From Oceanihabitans sp. 2_MG-2023 (GTDB lineage: Bacteria > Bacteroidota > Bacteroidia > Flavobacteriales > Flavobacteriaceae), in contig NZ_JAUOQT010000008.1 in NCBI RefSeq assembly GCF_030547245.1, positions 62,001 through 126,000 on the forward strand: a DNA stretch of 64,000 bases. The letters run 5' to 3'. The translations under genes were made by a program, and so were the position numbers. The notes below the pieces were generated by a model, which did no database searches, was not told where the DNA came from, and saw only the letters and a list, made by a program, of their open reading frames with translations. This document shows, piece after piece, positions 16,821 to 26,887 of this stretch. How positions within the stretch are numbered: the stretch's first letter is position 1; every line of letters begins with the position of its first letter.

Positions 16821-18023
16821 ACTATTTGGTAACAGCTTTTTTATTTTGGTATCATCAATACTAAAAATAGTGTCTTTTTTAATAAGTAATCCTTTTGTTT
16901 TGCCCGAAAACTTTAGCTTTCCATGGTGTACATCTGTTCTAATAACCGTGCCGTCAAAATCTGTTGATATATCTTTAACCGTAGTGTGACCAATTATAAT
17001 TTTTTTAGAATTGTAATGTTTTAAAATTTTTTGTAGCTCAAAAGCTCTTATTTTATCATATTTTATTCGGTTGGTAATTAATCCTCTATACCAAAAAGGA
17101 GCATGAGAACTATACAGAAATTTAACAGTTTCATTTTCTTTATCTGTTAAAGCGTAATATTTTAATCTAGTAATTTTATTTATTTCATCTAAAGTTAATC
17201 TGTATTTTAATATTTCTGGACTCAAACCAGCGTGTACGAATAGATAGTTTCCTATTTTTTCAATAACATTTTTTGTAGCGAGCCATTTACCTAATTCAGA
17301 CTTTTTAGAATACATAAACTTAGTAGCTTCTTTTGGGTCTTTTAGTTTACTTATATCTTGTGCTGCTTTTATGTATTTGCCGCGATTATATCTATGGTCA
17401 CCTTGAAAATTAAGTATTTCATGATTGCCTAATATAAAATGTACAGCTCCGTTTTGTTTTTTTGCTTGGTGTTCTAACTTATAGATTAACCATAAAACTT
17501 GTGTTACATTTATTCCTCTATCTACAAAATCACCACCCAATACTAAATGACCATCGTTAAAAATCCAATTGTGGTTTTTGTCTATTACATTATTAGCAAT
17601 TAAAAAACTAGCAAACGCATTGTAGTTCCCTTCAATGTCTGAAATGACAATCATTTTTTCAGGTAAACTATAAATGGTTTTAGGTAAAGTGTACTCTTTT
17701 TCTAAGGTGACAAAAAAAGCATCTTCCTCTACATTATTTACTCTAACAAGTATGGAATCCCTTTTAAAAAAGGATCTTGCAGTAAGTTTATTTTCTTTAT
17801 TTATATAATATATGCTATCGTTAATTATATAAGGCCCATCATTGCCATTAAATGAAATTATTTTTTCTTTTTTTGTTGGATGATTAGATTTTGTAACATT
17901 GTCTTTTTGTTGTGCTTTTGGAAATGGGTTTGTTTGTGCAAAACTTTTAGTCATACAACTTGACAAGCATAGTATGAAGCATATAATATAGCAATTTGTA
18001 TATTTTAATAAATCATGCTTCAT
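16815..18023 (-). CDS. Exported PPP-type metallophosphoesterase
   Basis: 402 residues. N-terminus has a hydrophobic stretch with a possible lipobox 'CLSSC' (about residues 19-23), followed by a low-complexity linker. The calcineurin-like core shows the full metal signature in order: 'ISDIEGNY', 'GGDFVDRG', 'LGNHE', 'VHAGLSPE', 'IIGHT'. This is the PPP superfamily arrangement of serine/threonine phosphatases and bacterial Shewanella-type phosphatases. It is convergent with and slightly overlaps the CotH gene, a suggestive but unproved pairing. Confidence 0.87.
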   Translation of the reverse strand: MKHDLLKYTNCYIICFILCLSSCMTKSFAQTNPFPKAQQKDNVTKSNHPTKKEKIISFNGNDGPYIINDSIYYINKENKLTARSFFKRDSILVRVNNVEEDAFFVTLEKEYTLPKTIYSLPEKMIVISDIEGNYNAFASFLIANNVIDKNHNWIFNDGHLVLGGDFVDRGINVTQVLWLIYKLEHQAKKQNGAVHFILGNHEILNFQGDHRYNRGKYIKAAQDISKLKDPKEATKFMYSKKSELGKWLATKNVIEKIGNYLFVHAGLSPEILKYRLTLDEINKITRLKYYALTDKENETVKFLYSSHAPFWYRGLITNRIKYDKIRAFELQKILKHYNSKKIIIGHTTVKDISTDFDGTVIRTDVHHGKLKFSGKTKGLLIKKDTIFSIDDTKIKKLLPNSL

Positions 18024-18139
18024 GGTAATAATACTTCAACTCGTTTTGTGGAGATGTAATTTAGAAAAAATAAATAGGTCTTTTAAGTATTGTTATATTT
18101 TTTAAGAGTTAGAAAGGTTGAATTTAACAGTTTGTTTTA

Positions 18140-20260
18140 TTAATCAATTAATATTTCTAAAATTTTAATTGCAGCATCACTAATTTTAGTACCAGGACCA
18201 AAAACAGCAACAGCTCCAGCATCGAATAAATATTGATAGTCTTGTTTTGGTATTACCCCTCCAACAATAACCATAATATCTTCGCGACCATATTTTTTAA
18301 GTGCTTCTATTACTTGTGGTACTAGGGTTTTATGTCCTGCAGCTAATGACGATACACCAAGAATGTGAACATCATTTTCTACTGCTTGTTTTGCTGCTTC
18401 TTGTGGTGTTTGAAAAAGTGGGCCTATATCGACATCAAAACCAACATCTGCATAACCAGTTGCTACTACTTTTGCACCACGATCATGACCGTCTTGTCCC
18501 ATTTTTGCAATCATAATTCGCGGACGTCTACCGTCTTGTTCTTCAAATTTATCTGCAAGTTCTTTTGCTTTAGCAAAAGATTTATCATCTTTAATTTCTT
18601 TACTATACACGCCAGAAAAGGATTTAATTTGTGCTTTGTAGCGACCGAATTCTGCTTCTAAAGCATCACTGATTTCGCCTAAAGTTGCTCTTTCTCGAGC
18701 TGCAATTACTGCTAAAGCTAGTAAATTTTCTTCACCTGTTTTAGCAGCTTTAGTTAAATTCGCTAATGCTTGGTTTACTTTCTCGTTATTTCTTTCAGAT
18801 TTAATTTTGTTTAAACCTTCAATTTGTTGTAAACGTACGGTTTGGTTGTCTACTTCTAAAGTAGCAATAGCATCTTCTTGTTCTAAAACATATTTGTTTA
18901 CACCAACAATAATATCTTGGCTAGAATCTATTCGCGCTTGTTTTCTTGCAGCAGCTTCTTCAATTCTAATTTTTGGTATTCCAGCTTCAATAGCTTTAGT
19001 CATGCCTCCAAGTTCTTCTACTTCTTCAATTAAAGACCATGCTTTTTGTGCGATATCATGTGTTAGTTTTTCTACATAATAACTTCCTGCCCAAGGATCT
19101 ACCGTTTTTGTAATATTGGTTTCTTCTTGTAAAAATATTTGTGTGTTTCTTGCTATACGTGCAGAAAAATCTGTTGGTAAAGCAATAGCTTCATCTAAAG
19201 CGTTGGTGTGTAAAGATTGTGTTCCACCAAAAGCTGCTGCAGCTGCTTCGATCGTTGTTCTTGCTACATTGTTAAAAGGGTCTTGTTCTGTTAGACTCCA
19301 CCCAGAAGTTTGGCAATGTGTTCTTAAAGCCAAAGATTTTGGATTTTTTGGATTAAATTGTTTTACCAGTTTAGCCCATAACATTCGAGCAGCACGCATT
19401 TTAGCGATTTCCATAAAGTGGTTCATGCCAATTGCCCAGAAAAAAGATAATCTAGGCGCAAAGGTGTCAATATCCATTCCTGCCGCTAAGCCTTTTCTTA
19501 TGTATTCTAAACCATCAGCTAGTGTATATGCTAGCTCAATATCACAGGTTGCTCCAGCTTCTTGCATGTGGTAACCCGAAATACTAATGCTATTAAACTT
19601 TGGCATGTTCTTACTAGTGTATTGAAAAATATCTGAAATAATTTTCATAGATGGTGTAGGAGGATAGATGTATGTATTTCGTACCATAAACTCCTTTAAA
19701 ATATCGTTTTGTATGGTTCCAGCTAAGTCTTCAGGTTTTACACCTTGTTCTTCAGCAGCAACAATATAAAATGCCATGATTGGTAAAACAGCTCCATTCA
19801 TGGTCATAGAAACCGACATTTTATCTAATGGAATTTGATCAAAAAGCACTTTCATGTCTTCTACAGAATCTATTGCAACTCCAGCTTTACCTACATCTCC
19901 AACTACGCGTTCATGATCGCTATCGTAACCTCTGTGTGTTGCCAAATCGAAAGCAACAGAGAGCCCTTTTTGTCCTGCTTCTAAATTACGTCTATAAAAA
20001 GCATTGCTTTCTTCTGCGGTACTAAATCCTGCATATTGCCTAATAGTCCAAGGTCTACGAACATACATGGTAGAATATGGACCACGAAGGTTTGGAGCAA
20101 TTCCAGCTACAAAACCTAAATGTTCGACATCTTGAATATCCTTTTTATTATAATTGGACTTTACAGGAATGTCTTCGGCAGTTAGAAACGGACTATTAGC
20201 TTTTGTTTTTTTGCTTTTAGTTTCCGTGTTCAAGGTAATATGTTGGATGTTTTTACGCAT
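18140..20260 (-). CDS. scpA: Methylmalonyl-CoA mutase, large (catalytic) subunit
   Basis: 706 residues. Isomerises (R)-methylmalonyl-CoA and succinyl-CoA using adenosylcobalamin. The N-terminal barrel binds the CoA ester ('[18 protein letters not shown]', '[15 protein letters not shown]'); the C-terminal domain holds the B12 motif 'DGHDRG' (about 585-590) with the cobalt-ligand His, plus 'GVSSLAAGH' and 'GGVIP'. It is downstream of the small subunit gene, with a lipoprotein gene between them. Supports a propionyl-CoA/branched substrate route. Confidence 0.96.
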   Translation of the reverse strand: MRKNIQHITLNTETKSKKTKANSPFLTAEDIPVKSNYNKKDIQDVEHLGFVAGIAPNLRGPYSTMYVRRPWTIRQYAGFSTAEESNAFYRRNLEAGQKGLSVAFDLATHRGYDSDHERVVGDVGKAGVAIDSVEDMKVLFDQIPLDKMSVSMTMNGAVLPIMAFYIVAAEEQGVKPEDLAGTIQNDILKEFMVRNTYIYPPTPSMKIISDIFQYTSKNMPKFNSISISGYHMQEAGATCDIELAYTLADGLEYIRKGLAAGMDIDTFAPRLSFFWAIGMNHFMEIAKMRAARMLWAKLVKQFNPKNPKSLALRTHCQTSGWSLTEQDPFNNVARTTIEAAAAAFGGTQSLHTNALDEAIALPTDFSARIARNTQIFLQEETNITKTVDPWAGSYYVEKLTHDIAQKAWSLIEEVEELGGMTKAIEAGIPKIRIEEAAARKQARIDSSQDIIVGVNKYVLEQEDAIATLEVDNQTVRLQQIEGLNKIKSERNNEKVNQALANLTKAAKTGEENLLALAVIAARERATLGEISDALEAEFGRYKAQIKSFSGVYSKEIKDDKSFAKAKELADKFEEQDGRRPRIMIAKMGQDGHDRGAKVVATGYADVGFDVDIGPLFQTPQEAAKQAVENDVHILGVSSLAAGHKTLVPQVIEALKKYGREDIMVIVGGVIPKQDYQYLFDAGAVAVFGPGTKISDAAIKILEILID

Positions 20261-20269
20261 AAGTTTATT

Positions 20270-20947
20270 TTACTGCTTTACCGGACGCTTATTAAAATCT
20301 ACTTTAGAATTGTTAGCGTTTGGATTAAAAATTGGCTTCGTGTTTTCTTGTTTTGTAGCTTTTGGTCTGTTAAAATCTACATTAGTGAAATCTGTTTTTA
20401 ATATTTCTACATAAAAGTATTCTAAGGCAACATACAAGGATAAATATTTGTCACCATTTACTTTATGTGTTTTTGTTTGTAATGCAGGATTAAATAATTG
20501 TTTACTAAAACTATTGGTTGCTACTAGAGCATTAAAGGTTGTTTTAATACCTTCTTTTTTCATGTTCTCAGCGATACATTTAATAAGCGGGTTGTTATAA
20601 TTTACTCCTTTTCCTGTTATAAACCCAGATTCTTTAAGCGCATTTGCTAGCGCTACAGAGTGTTTAGAAGCAAACAGGGTTGGGTCTATTTTTTTTCCTG
20701 TGGCTTGTTTTGTGAAGGTATTGTATGCACGAATAGGATTTTGTTGTAAAAGATCATAAAACGGTACAAAATCTTTTTCGAAAGAATATAATGCTTCGTT
20801 TAATAATTCATTGTCTAAGTCCCCGCAATTAATTACTTGAACTTCGTTATTAAATTGATAATCTGCAAAAGATGACTTTTGCTTTTTACAGCTTGAAAAG
20901 TTAATGATTATGGTTAATAATAAAAGTTTAATACTAATGTTTTTCAT
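20270..20947 (-). CDS. Lipoprotein of unknown function between the mutase subunit genes
   Basis: 225 residues. Signal with lipobox 'NFSSC' puts the lipidated Cys near residue 20, followed directly by 'KKQ'. The mature part is mostly helical with no domain I recognise; the last 35 residues are rich in Asn, Pro and Lys and include two similar segments ('TNVDFNRPKATKQ' and 'SKVDFNKRPVKQ'), a short internal repeat. It lies 4 bases after the small subunit gene and 9 bases before the large subunit gene, so it is in the mutase operon. An enzymatic link is not evident. Confidence 0.75.
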   Translation of the reverse strand: MKNISIKLLLLTIIINFSSCKKQKSSFADYQFNNEVQVINCGDLDNELLNEALYSFEKDFVPFYDLLQQNPIRAYNTFTKQATGKKIDPTLFASKHSVALANALKESGFITGKGVNYNNPLIKCIAENMKKEGIKTTFNALVATNSFSKQLFNPALQTKTHKVNGDKYLSLYVALEYFYVEILKTDFTNVDFNRPKATKQENTKPIFNPNANNSKVDFNKRPVKQ

Positions 20948-20951
20948 GTGT

Positions 20952-22307
20952 TTAATTTTCGGTTTTTACTCTCTCTTGTTCTATGTTTTCAGCCAAGCGT
21001 TTTTCAATAATTGGTTGTACTAGGGTTTTTCTAATATTTGTTTTTACAAAAGGGAAGAGTTCTAATTCGTCTTTCATTTTATCGTTTTTGTTAGGATGTT
21101 TGTTGGTTCCTAATAAAACGATTTCACCTGTATTAAACTGTTCTTGCTCTTTTGCAGCACTTTCTTTTATTTTTCTTTGGATAGTGCCTTCTTTTAATTG
21201 GTTTAAAAAGCCTCCTTGTGCTTCAATATCTTTAAATAGCTCTAATGCTTTTTCGGCTAGTTGCTTGGTTAAGCTTTCAATGTAATAAGTACCTTCGGAA
21301 GCATTTTCTACTACATCAAAATAGCTTTCATTTTTTAAAATTAGTAATTGATTACGTGCTATACGTTCCCCAAACTCATTGTTCTTGTGGTAAATAGCAT
21401 CATAGGCTAAATTGCAAATGGTATCCGCTTCTCCAAGTATGGCACTCATGCATTCTGTTGTAGTTCGAAGCATGTTTGTATTGTAGTCGTATATAGTTTT
21501 GTTTCGTTTTGTTGGTGTTGCAAAAATATTACAATTTGCTTCTAGGTTATATTCCTTAATTAAGGCATTAAATAAAATACGTAAAGCACGAATTTTAGCA
21601 ATTTCGAAGAAATAATTTGTGCCAACAGAAATATTAAAAATTACTGTTTCAACTTTTGTGTTTTCATGTAAGTGATTGAAGTATTCATTGGTTTTTGCTA
21701 TTGCATAAGCCAATTGTTGCACCATTGTTGCTCCTGCATTTTGATAAAGAGAAACATCAATACTAAAAGAATTAGTTTGATTAACAATGGTTTCAAAATG
21801 TTGGTGGTCTTCTTTTAGGTTTGTAAACCAGTTTCCAGATTTTGCTAAATTACCAATAATATCTGTGTTAATATGTAAACCTGCTTTTGAAGTAATTGAA
21901 TCAAGTTCTTTTACAAAGTTGGAGTCTAAAAACTGTAATTCGAAATACAAGCTCGTTATTTCAAGATCTATATTATACAGTAAATTGTTTATTACAACTT
22001 CTTTGTTAGGAATAATAAATAGAATGCTCTCTGCACCACGTTGTATGGCATCGATAGCTTTTTTGTTACTTAAAGCTACATCGTGAACAAATATAGATTG
22101 GCAGATAAGCCATTTTTTTTGGTTAGAAATATTTTGAAAATCTTCGTTAAAGTCATCGGCATGATAAAACGGTTTTACATGAATACCTTCGTTAGATTTC
22201 CAGATTAACGTATCATTGTAGTCTGCACCTTTTAAGTCTGCTTGAATTTTTTGTTTCCATTGTTTAGAAGAAACTTTTTCAAAATCAGTAAATAATTTTT
22301 TAGTCAT
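20952..22307 (-). CDS. mutA: Methylmalonyl-CoA mutase, small subunit
   Basis: 451 residues. Homologous to the barrel domain of the large subunit ('KIRALRILFNALIKEYN', 'GERIARNQLLILKNESYFDVVENASEGTYYIE', seen in parts) but without the DxHxxG cobalamin motif, as in other non-catalytic small subunits of the heterodimeric mutases. It caps the active partner encoded two genes downstream. Its start overlaps the end of the divIC-like gene by 8 bases, so the operon extends back to udk. Confidence 0.92.
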   Translation of the reverse strand: MTKKLFTDFEKVSSKQWKQKIQADLKGADYNDTLIWKSNEGIHVKPFYHADDFNEDFQNISNQKKWLICQSIFVHDVALSNKKAIDAIQRGAESILFIIPNKEVVINNLLYNIDLEITSLYFELQFLDSNFVKELDSITSKAGLHINTDIIGNLAKSGNWFTNLKEDHQHFETIVNQTNSFSIDVSLYQNAGATMVQQLAYAIAKTNEYFNHLHENTKVETVIFNISVGTNYFFEIAKIRALRILFNALIKEYNLEANCNIFATPTKRNKTIYDYNTNMLRTTTECMSAILGEADTICNLAYDAIYHKNNEFGERIARNQLLILKNESYFDVVENASEGTYYIESLTKQLAEKALELFKDIEAQGGFLNQLKEGTIQRKIKESAAKEQEQFNTGEIVLLGTNKHPNKNDKMKDELELFPFVKTNIRKTLVQPIIEKRLAENIEQERVKTEN

Positions 22308-22602
22308 TTTTCTTCGTTTTTAAGCTGTCTTCGTATTCTATAATATAAATTTCTTCCTTTTCGCGTTTCATGTAATATTCTTCGCGAGCAAATTTTTCTA
22401 ATCCTTCGTCTGTACTTAGTTTTTTAAGTTCTTTATTATCTTTTTCAATTTCTTTAAGGTAAAACTTTTTTTCGTCTTCAAGATCGTTAATGTTGTTATT
22501 TAATTCGTTATGAATGAGTAACGAGTTTGCATCAAAAAACAGCATCCAGATAGCGAATATTACAAAAATAATAAGGAATATGTTTTTAAAATATTTTAGC
22601 AT
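22300..22602 (-). CDS. Septum formation initiator family (FtsB/DivIC-like)
   Basis: 100 residues: one N-terminal membrane helix (about 8-25), then a coiled coil with 'LEDEKKFYLKEIEKDNKELKKL', seen in part, and the 'FAREEYYMKREKEEIYIIE' end typical of the family. Such proteins bridge FtsL/FtsQ at the division site. The ATG overlaps the udk stop codon (TAATG at 22600-22604) and the 3' end overlaps mutA, so translation of the three genes is tightly linked. Confidence 0.85.
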   Translation of the reverse strand: MLKYFKNIFLIIFVIFAIWMLFFDANSLLIHNELNNNINDLEDEKKFYLKEIEKDNKELKKLSTDEGLEKFAREEYYMKREKEEIYIIEYEDSLKTKKND

Positions 22603-23210
22603 TAACTAATTCTTTCATTAATAATAGTTCTAACTATATCTACAGCAACTGTATTGTATTTGTTGTTTGGTATAATTATATCTGCATACTCTTTCATCGG
22701 TTCAATAAATTGTTGATGCATTGGTTTTAGTGTTGTTTGGTAGCGTGTTAAGACTTCGTCTAAATCTCTACCTCGTTCTGCAATATCTCGTTTAAGCCTT
22801 CGTATTAATCGTTCATCACTATCGGCATGTACAAATATTTTAATATCGAACATATCACGTAACTCCCGATTTGTAAGAATTAGAATCCCCTCTACAATCA
22901 TTACTTTTCTTGGCATGGTATGAATGGTGTCACCAGTTCTGTTATGCTTTACAAAAGAATAAACTGGTTGGTCTATTGGATTGCCATTTTTTAATTCTTT
23001 TAAATGTTCTGCAATTAAATCGAAATCGATACTTCTTGGATGATCGAAATTTATTTTTATTCTTTCGTCGTACGAAAGGTGCGAAGTATCTTTATAATAG
23101 GAGTCTTGTGATATTACACCAACTTCTCCTTCTGGTAATTCGTTAAGTATTTGATCTACAACGGTTGTTTTTCCACAACCAGTTCCACCAGCAATTCCTA
23201 TAATAAGCAT
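22602..23210 (-). CDS. udk: Uridine kinase
   Basis: 202 residues. Phosphorylates uridine and cytidine in pyrimidine salvage. P-loop 'GGTGCGKT' (8-15), 'SQDSYYKD' (about 35-42), 'NFDHPRSIDFDL' and 'VEGILIL' are all present. First gene of a leftward operon with the divIC-like gene and methylmalonyl-CoA mutase genes, overlapping the former by one base. Confidence 0.95.
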   Translation of the reverse strand: MLIIGIAGGTGCGKTTVVDQILNELPEGEVGVISQDSYYKDTSHLSYDERIKINFDHPRSIDFDLIAEHLKELKNGNPIDQPVYSFVKHNRTGDTIHTMPRKVMIVEGILILTNRELRDMFDIKIFVHADSDERLIRRLKRDIAERGRDLDEVLTRYQTTLKPMHQQFIEPMKEYADIIIPNNKYNTVAVDIVRTIINERIS

Positions 23211-23317
23211 GAATTTTTTTTTGATTTAGATTCACAAATTTAATGAAATCTTCTACACGAGTTTTAAATATGGCCTTTAATTTATTACTATATTTTATTT
23301 GAAGTTATTTCTTTGAA

Positions 23318-25513
23318 TTAGTTTTTAATGAATTTATAATTTTGAACACTATTGTTATTCGTAATACGTACGATGTATATTCCAGAAGCAAAGGAAGATA
23401 CCTCTATGGTTTTATTATTTGTATTAGTATTTTTAAAGATGGTTTTTCCGTTAATGTCTAATATATTAATGGTGTATGGGTTGTTATTTTGAGTTGTAAT
23501 ATGTAGTTGATTTGTTACTGGGTTAGGGAATAATTTAAAGCTTTTTTTAGATGCCTCACTAGTGGATAATACACCAATTTGTGCTGTAGCTTCATTTGTA
23601 ATAATTGCAGGATTAAAATCGAAATAAATATTAGATTTTGATCGTACAATATTACTATTTGAAAACCAGCTTTTTAGTTTTGCTTTATAAAGTATCCAGC
23701 CATGACTAGCAGGCTCGTTAGCATCTGCATGTGGTAGGTTAATGTTTTCAAAAGTATAGGTTAATTGATTGCTTCCATTTAACTGTACATTGGTATTATG
23801 ACTAGCAGCAACTGGTTCAAAAGTATTATGCTCTATGTATTGATCTAAAGTTTCAGTAATTACTATGTTTGTTGCGGCGGCAGTCCCTTCATTTTGAAAA
23901 CGGGTTAAAAAATGTAGATATCCATCAGATTGTTCTTGAGTAATATATGCTCCTTCTAAAATAGTTTTGTCATTTGGATCAAAAGAGTTTACAGCAATTT
24001 GGTTTAAAGTATATTGATTATTAATCGGGTTACTATCTGTGCTATTTTGTGTAGTTGTAGCAGTAAATGTTAGAATGTCATCCGATACAACTATTGGAGG
24101 AATACTTATTGTAAAACCAACAAAATAGTCTGTATAACTAAATGGTAATAAGTTGTTGTAATTCCATGTTAAACTATTGGATGTGTTAGCGTCACTAATT
24201 GGTGTTTGCTCAAATAATGTTGCTTGGGTATCGTTATAAGTCAATGTAACTGTTCCGCTTAGATTTGTACTTCCTTGATTATAAAGTTTAACAATATACG
24301 AGCTGTTAAATCCAGGGACGGCATTAGATTGCGGAATAATAATTACTTTTAAATCGGTGTAATTATCCGAAGAACTTACACAAAAATCAGCAGCATATGT
24401 TTCGTTAGATCCACTACTTGTAATAGAATAATTTGCTGGGTTCGCGGTAAATTCTGAGTTTAAATTTATAGAAGCAGTAGTATTGTAAGTATTTATATTT
24501 GGGATGTATATAGAATATTCTCCTAATTGATTTGTAAAACTAGAAAAATTAGCGCCACTCGTAGTTGCTTTTACTTTTCTGTTTGGAAAAGGTATTCCTG
24601 TACCACAATCATCGTTATTTGCATTAAAACTTACTTGGCCAGAAATTTTATTTGGTAACATATCGGTTAAGTTTGTTTTAATGCAGTCGTTACATCCACT
24701 AGGAGTTGGGCAGTTAAAGCAACTGCTATACTGGTAAATATCTACATAATTACAGTAGTCGTAAGCATCATAATCGAGATCTAATTGATAATAAGCATAG
24801 CCTATTGCAATATCTGTTTCATTTAAATAATACATTGCAGTAACGGGGTTGCCAATATAATTAGTAGTAGACGAAACTGTGACAGCTTCATTATTATAAA
24901 GGTTTGTTGGGTTTAAAGTGAATTGATCGTTAGGGAATAAAGCACCAAAAGTATAAGTGGATGAATTAATAGTATATTCAATTGCATCTCCTAGATCGAC
25001 AATGTTGTTATTATTTAAATCTAAGTAGGTTTCCGATATTTCAAAAATGGTATTAGATTGATTCATTTCTATAAAGGTATAGTTGTTATAATAGTAACTA
25101 TAATGGTCTGAAAAATCGGTTACTTCCGTATTACTTGATGCTGTTGCAGTAACTTGAAATTGAATATCATTATAACAATTATAATTATTTTCAATAATAA
25201 CTGTCATAGTAATAATTTCGTTGGGGTATAAGGTTTCTGAGGATAAGTCGGGGCATGAAAACGAGTTGTAATTATTTTCACATAAAGTGTAAGAGTTAAT
25301 AATTACGTTAGTATTATCTACTATTGAAATATTCGTTAAAGTTTCGTCTCCAGTATTTTTAATACTAAAAAATAGTGTTCTGTTTCCGTTGTATATTTCT
25401 GAGTCGTTATATAAATCTTCTGCAGAAAGAATAAATCCTATAGATGGGTTTTGTGCATGTATAAGAGAATTAAAAAAAAATAAAACGAATAGAAGTAGTA
25501 GTTTTTTTAGCAT
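23318..25513 (-). CDS. Secreted T9SS cargo protein with DUF7619-like domain
   Basis: 731 residues. Signal peptide to about residue 20 ('LIHAQ'). A long Asn/Ser/Thr-rich beta region follows, including a carboxypeptidase-like segment ('DDCGTGIPFPNRKVKAT... GEYSIYIPNI', about 300-340), a 'SFDPNDKTILEG...' block (about 520-640) that matches the DUF7619 family of T9SS substrates, and a C-terminal sorting tail 'FKLFPNPVTNQLHI ... FASGIYIVRI'. Cys pairs around 225-260 may form disulphides. Likely cell-surface or secreted; target unknown. Confidence 0.85.
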   Translation of the reverse strand: MLKKLLLLFVLFFFNSLIHAQNPSIGFILSAEDLYNDSEIYNGNRTLFFSIKNTGDETLTNISIVDNTNVIINSYTLCENNYNSFSCPDLSSETLYPNEIITMTVIIENNYNCYNDIQFQVTATASSNTEVTDFSDHYSYYYNNYTFIEMNQSNTIFEISETYLDLNNNNIVDLGDAIEYTINSSTYTFGALFPNDQFTLNPTNLYNNEAVTVSSTTNYIGNPVTAMYYLNETDIAIGYAYYQLDLDYDAYDYCNYVDIYQYSSCFNCPTPSGCNDCIKTNLTDMLPNKISGQVSFNANNDDCGTGIPFPNRKVKATTSGANFSSFTNQLGEYSIYIPNINTYNTTASINLNSEFTANPANYSITSSGSNETYAADFCVSSSDNYTDLKVIIIPQSNAVPGFNSSYIVKLYNQGSTNLSGTVTLTYNDTQATLFEQTPISDANTSNSLTWNYNNLLPFSYTDYFVGFTISIPPIVVSDDILTFTATTTQNSTDSNPINNQYTLNQIAVNSFDPNDKTILEGAYITQEQSDGYLHFLTRFQNEGTAAATNIVITETLDQYIEHNTFEPVAASHNTNVQLNGSNQLTYTFENINLPHADANEPASHGWILYKAKLKSWFSNSNIVRSKSNIYFDFNPAIITNEATAQIGVLSTSEASKKSFKLFPNPVTNQLHITTQNNNPYTINILDINGKTIFKNTNTNNKTIEVSSFASGIYIVRITNNNSVQNYKFIKN

Positions 25514-25563
25514 GATATAATATTGTTAATAGTTTTGTTTACAATAGATTGTCAAATTTAAGG

Positions 25564-26670
25564 TTATTTCTTCGGAATAATTTTAACTATCCCAACGTTT
25601 TCTACACCAACATAAATATAACCATCTGGTCCTTGAAGAACGCTGCGTACTCTACCAATTTCATTTAATAATCTATCTTCTTTAATTACTTTATTGTTTT
25701 TTAGCACACATCTATCTAAATACTGAAACTTTAAAGAACCAACTAAAAGATTTCCTTTCCAGTTTGGGTACATATTACTTGTAATAAAAGTCATGCCGCT
25801 TGGAGCAATAGAAGGATCCCAATAATGAAGTGGTTGTTCCATACCTGGTAAGCTGGTTTTATCTGTGATTTTTGTACCATGATAGTTAATCCCATAGGTT
25901 ATTTCTGGCCAGCCATAATTTTTACCAGCTTTAATAATGTTTATTTCATCTCCACCACGAGGGCCATGTTCGTGAGTCCAAATTTCACCAGTAATGGGAT
26001 GTTTTGTCATGCCTTGCGGGTTTCTGTGTCCATAGGAATATATAGCTTTTTTAGCATTTGGATTATTTACAAAAGGATTGTCTTGTGGAATAGATCCATC
26101 GTCTTTTAAGCGATACACTTTTCCGCCATCTTTAGTAATATCTTGCGGGTTTATATCTCTTTCTCCACGTTCACCAATGGTAAAGTATAAATAGCCCTCG
26201 TTATCAAATGTTATTCTTGAACCAAAATGTTGCCCTGCAGTAGTATTTGGTAGTGCTTTATAAAGCACCTTTTTGTTTACTAGTTTATTGTCTTCTAATT
26301 TTGCTCGCATAATAGAAGTGTGAGCACCATCATTTTCGTCATTAGAAGAAGCATAAGAAATATATAACCAACCATTTTCTTTATAGTTTGGATGCAGTGT
26401 AATATCCATTAAACCACCTTGGCCAAGCACTTCAATTTTTGGTAGGTTTGAAATCTCTGTTTTTTTATTGTTTTTGAAAAGAATCATTTTTCCAGATTTT
26501 TCATTTATTAAAATAGAACCATCTGGAAGAAAAACAAACCCCCAAGGATTGCTAAGACTTGGAACGACAACTTCATGTGAATGTGCCGTGTTTATGGGGT
26601 TTTTATCTTGTGCACAAGAATTGAAATGAATTAAAATTAGTATCGTTATAAATAAAAAAGGAAGCTTCAT
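25564..26670 (-). CDS. PQQ-type soluble sugar dehydrogenase, lipoprotein
   Basis: 368 residues. A lipoprotein signal with 'HFNSC' near residue 19 precedes a six-bladed propeller of the glucose/sorbosone dehydrogenase family (YliI-like aldose sugar dehydrogenases). Visible: 'NPWGFVFLPDGSILINEKSGK', seen in part, 'GGLMDITLHP', 'HFGSRITFDNEGYLYFTIGERGE', and 'SYGHRNPQGM' with catalytic/PQQ-binding residues, 'EHGPRGGDEIN'. Oxidises aldoses with PQQ in the periplasm if the cofactor is available. Monocistronic by spacing. Confidence 0.9.
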   Translation of the reverse strand: MKLPFLFITILILIHFNSCAQDKNPINTAHSHEVVVPSLSNPWGFVFLPDGSILINEKSGKMILFKNNKKTEISNLPKIEVLGQGGLMDITLHPNYKENGWLYISYASSNDENDGAHTSIMRAKLEDNKLVNKKVLYKALPNTTAGQHFGSRITFDNEGYLYFTIGERGERDINPQDITKDGGKVYRLKDDGSIPQDNPFVNNPNAKKAIYSYGHRNPQGMTKHPITGEIWTHEHGPRGGDEINIIKAGKNYGWPEITYGINYHGTKITDKTSLPGMEQPLHYWDPSIAPSGMTFITSNMYPNWKGNLLVGSLKFQYLDRCVLKNNKVIKEDRLLNEIGRVRSVLQGPDGYIYVGVENVGIVKIIPKK

Positions 26671-26714
26671 AAGTATTAAAATAAAAACTATTCACAATTT
26701 ACTTCTTTTTCTTG

Positions 26715-26743
26715 TTTGTTTTTAAAGAAAAGCTATATATTTG
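26715..26743 (+). promoter_or_regulatory. Promoter of the tRNA-Pro gene
   Basis: TTTG (26715-26718), a 17-base spacer, then TATATTTG (26736-26743) match both halves of the Bacteroidota promoter consensus TTTG/TAnnTTTG. The -7 box ends 25 bases before the tRNA 5' end, a suitable distance. Confidence 0.75.
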
Positions 26744-26768
26744 CAATCCTTAAATGATAAAACATTTT

Positions 26769-26843
26769 CGGGGTGTAGCGTAGCCCGGTTATCGCGCCAC
26801 GTTTGGGACGTGGAGGCCGCAGGTTCGAATCCTGCCACCCCGA
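26769..26843 (+). tRNA. tRNA-Pro (anticodon TGG)
   Basis: Seven base pairs close the acceptor stem (CGGGGTG with CACCCCG), the anticodon arm is CCACG-TTTGGGA-CGTGG giving anticodon TGG, and the T arm reads GCAGGTTCGAATCCTGC. The discriminator is A and CCA is not encoded. A promoter lies upstream and a terminator begins six bases downstream, so it is transcribed alone. Confidence 0.96.
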
Positions 26844-26848
26844 CTTTT

Positions 26849-26877
26849 AAAGCTCAACTTTTTGTTGGGCTTTTTTT
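26849..26877 (+). terminator. Terminator after tRNA-Pro
   Basis: A 9-bp stem with one G-T pair (AAGCTCAAC / GTTGGGCTT), a five-T loop and a run of T through 26877. It also stands just past the stop of the convergent aldehyde dehydrogenase gene. Confidence 0.85.
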
Positions 26878-26887
26878 ATGCCTATAG

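Noticed and set aside
18301-19574. Long frames on the plus strand opposite the methylmalonyl-CoA mutase gene
   Set aside because: Shadow frames of a strongly conserved gene on the other strand; low-complexity Leu/Ser content and no start signals.
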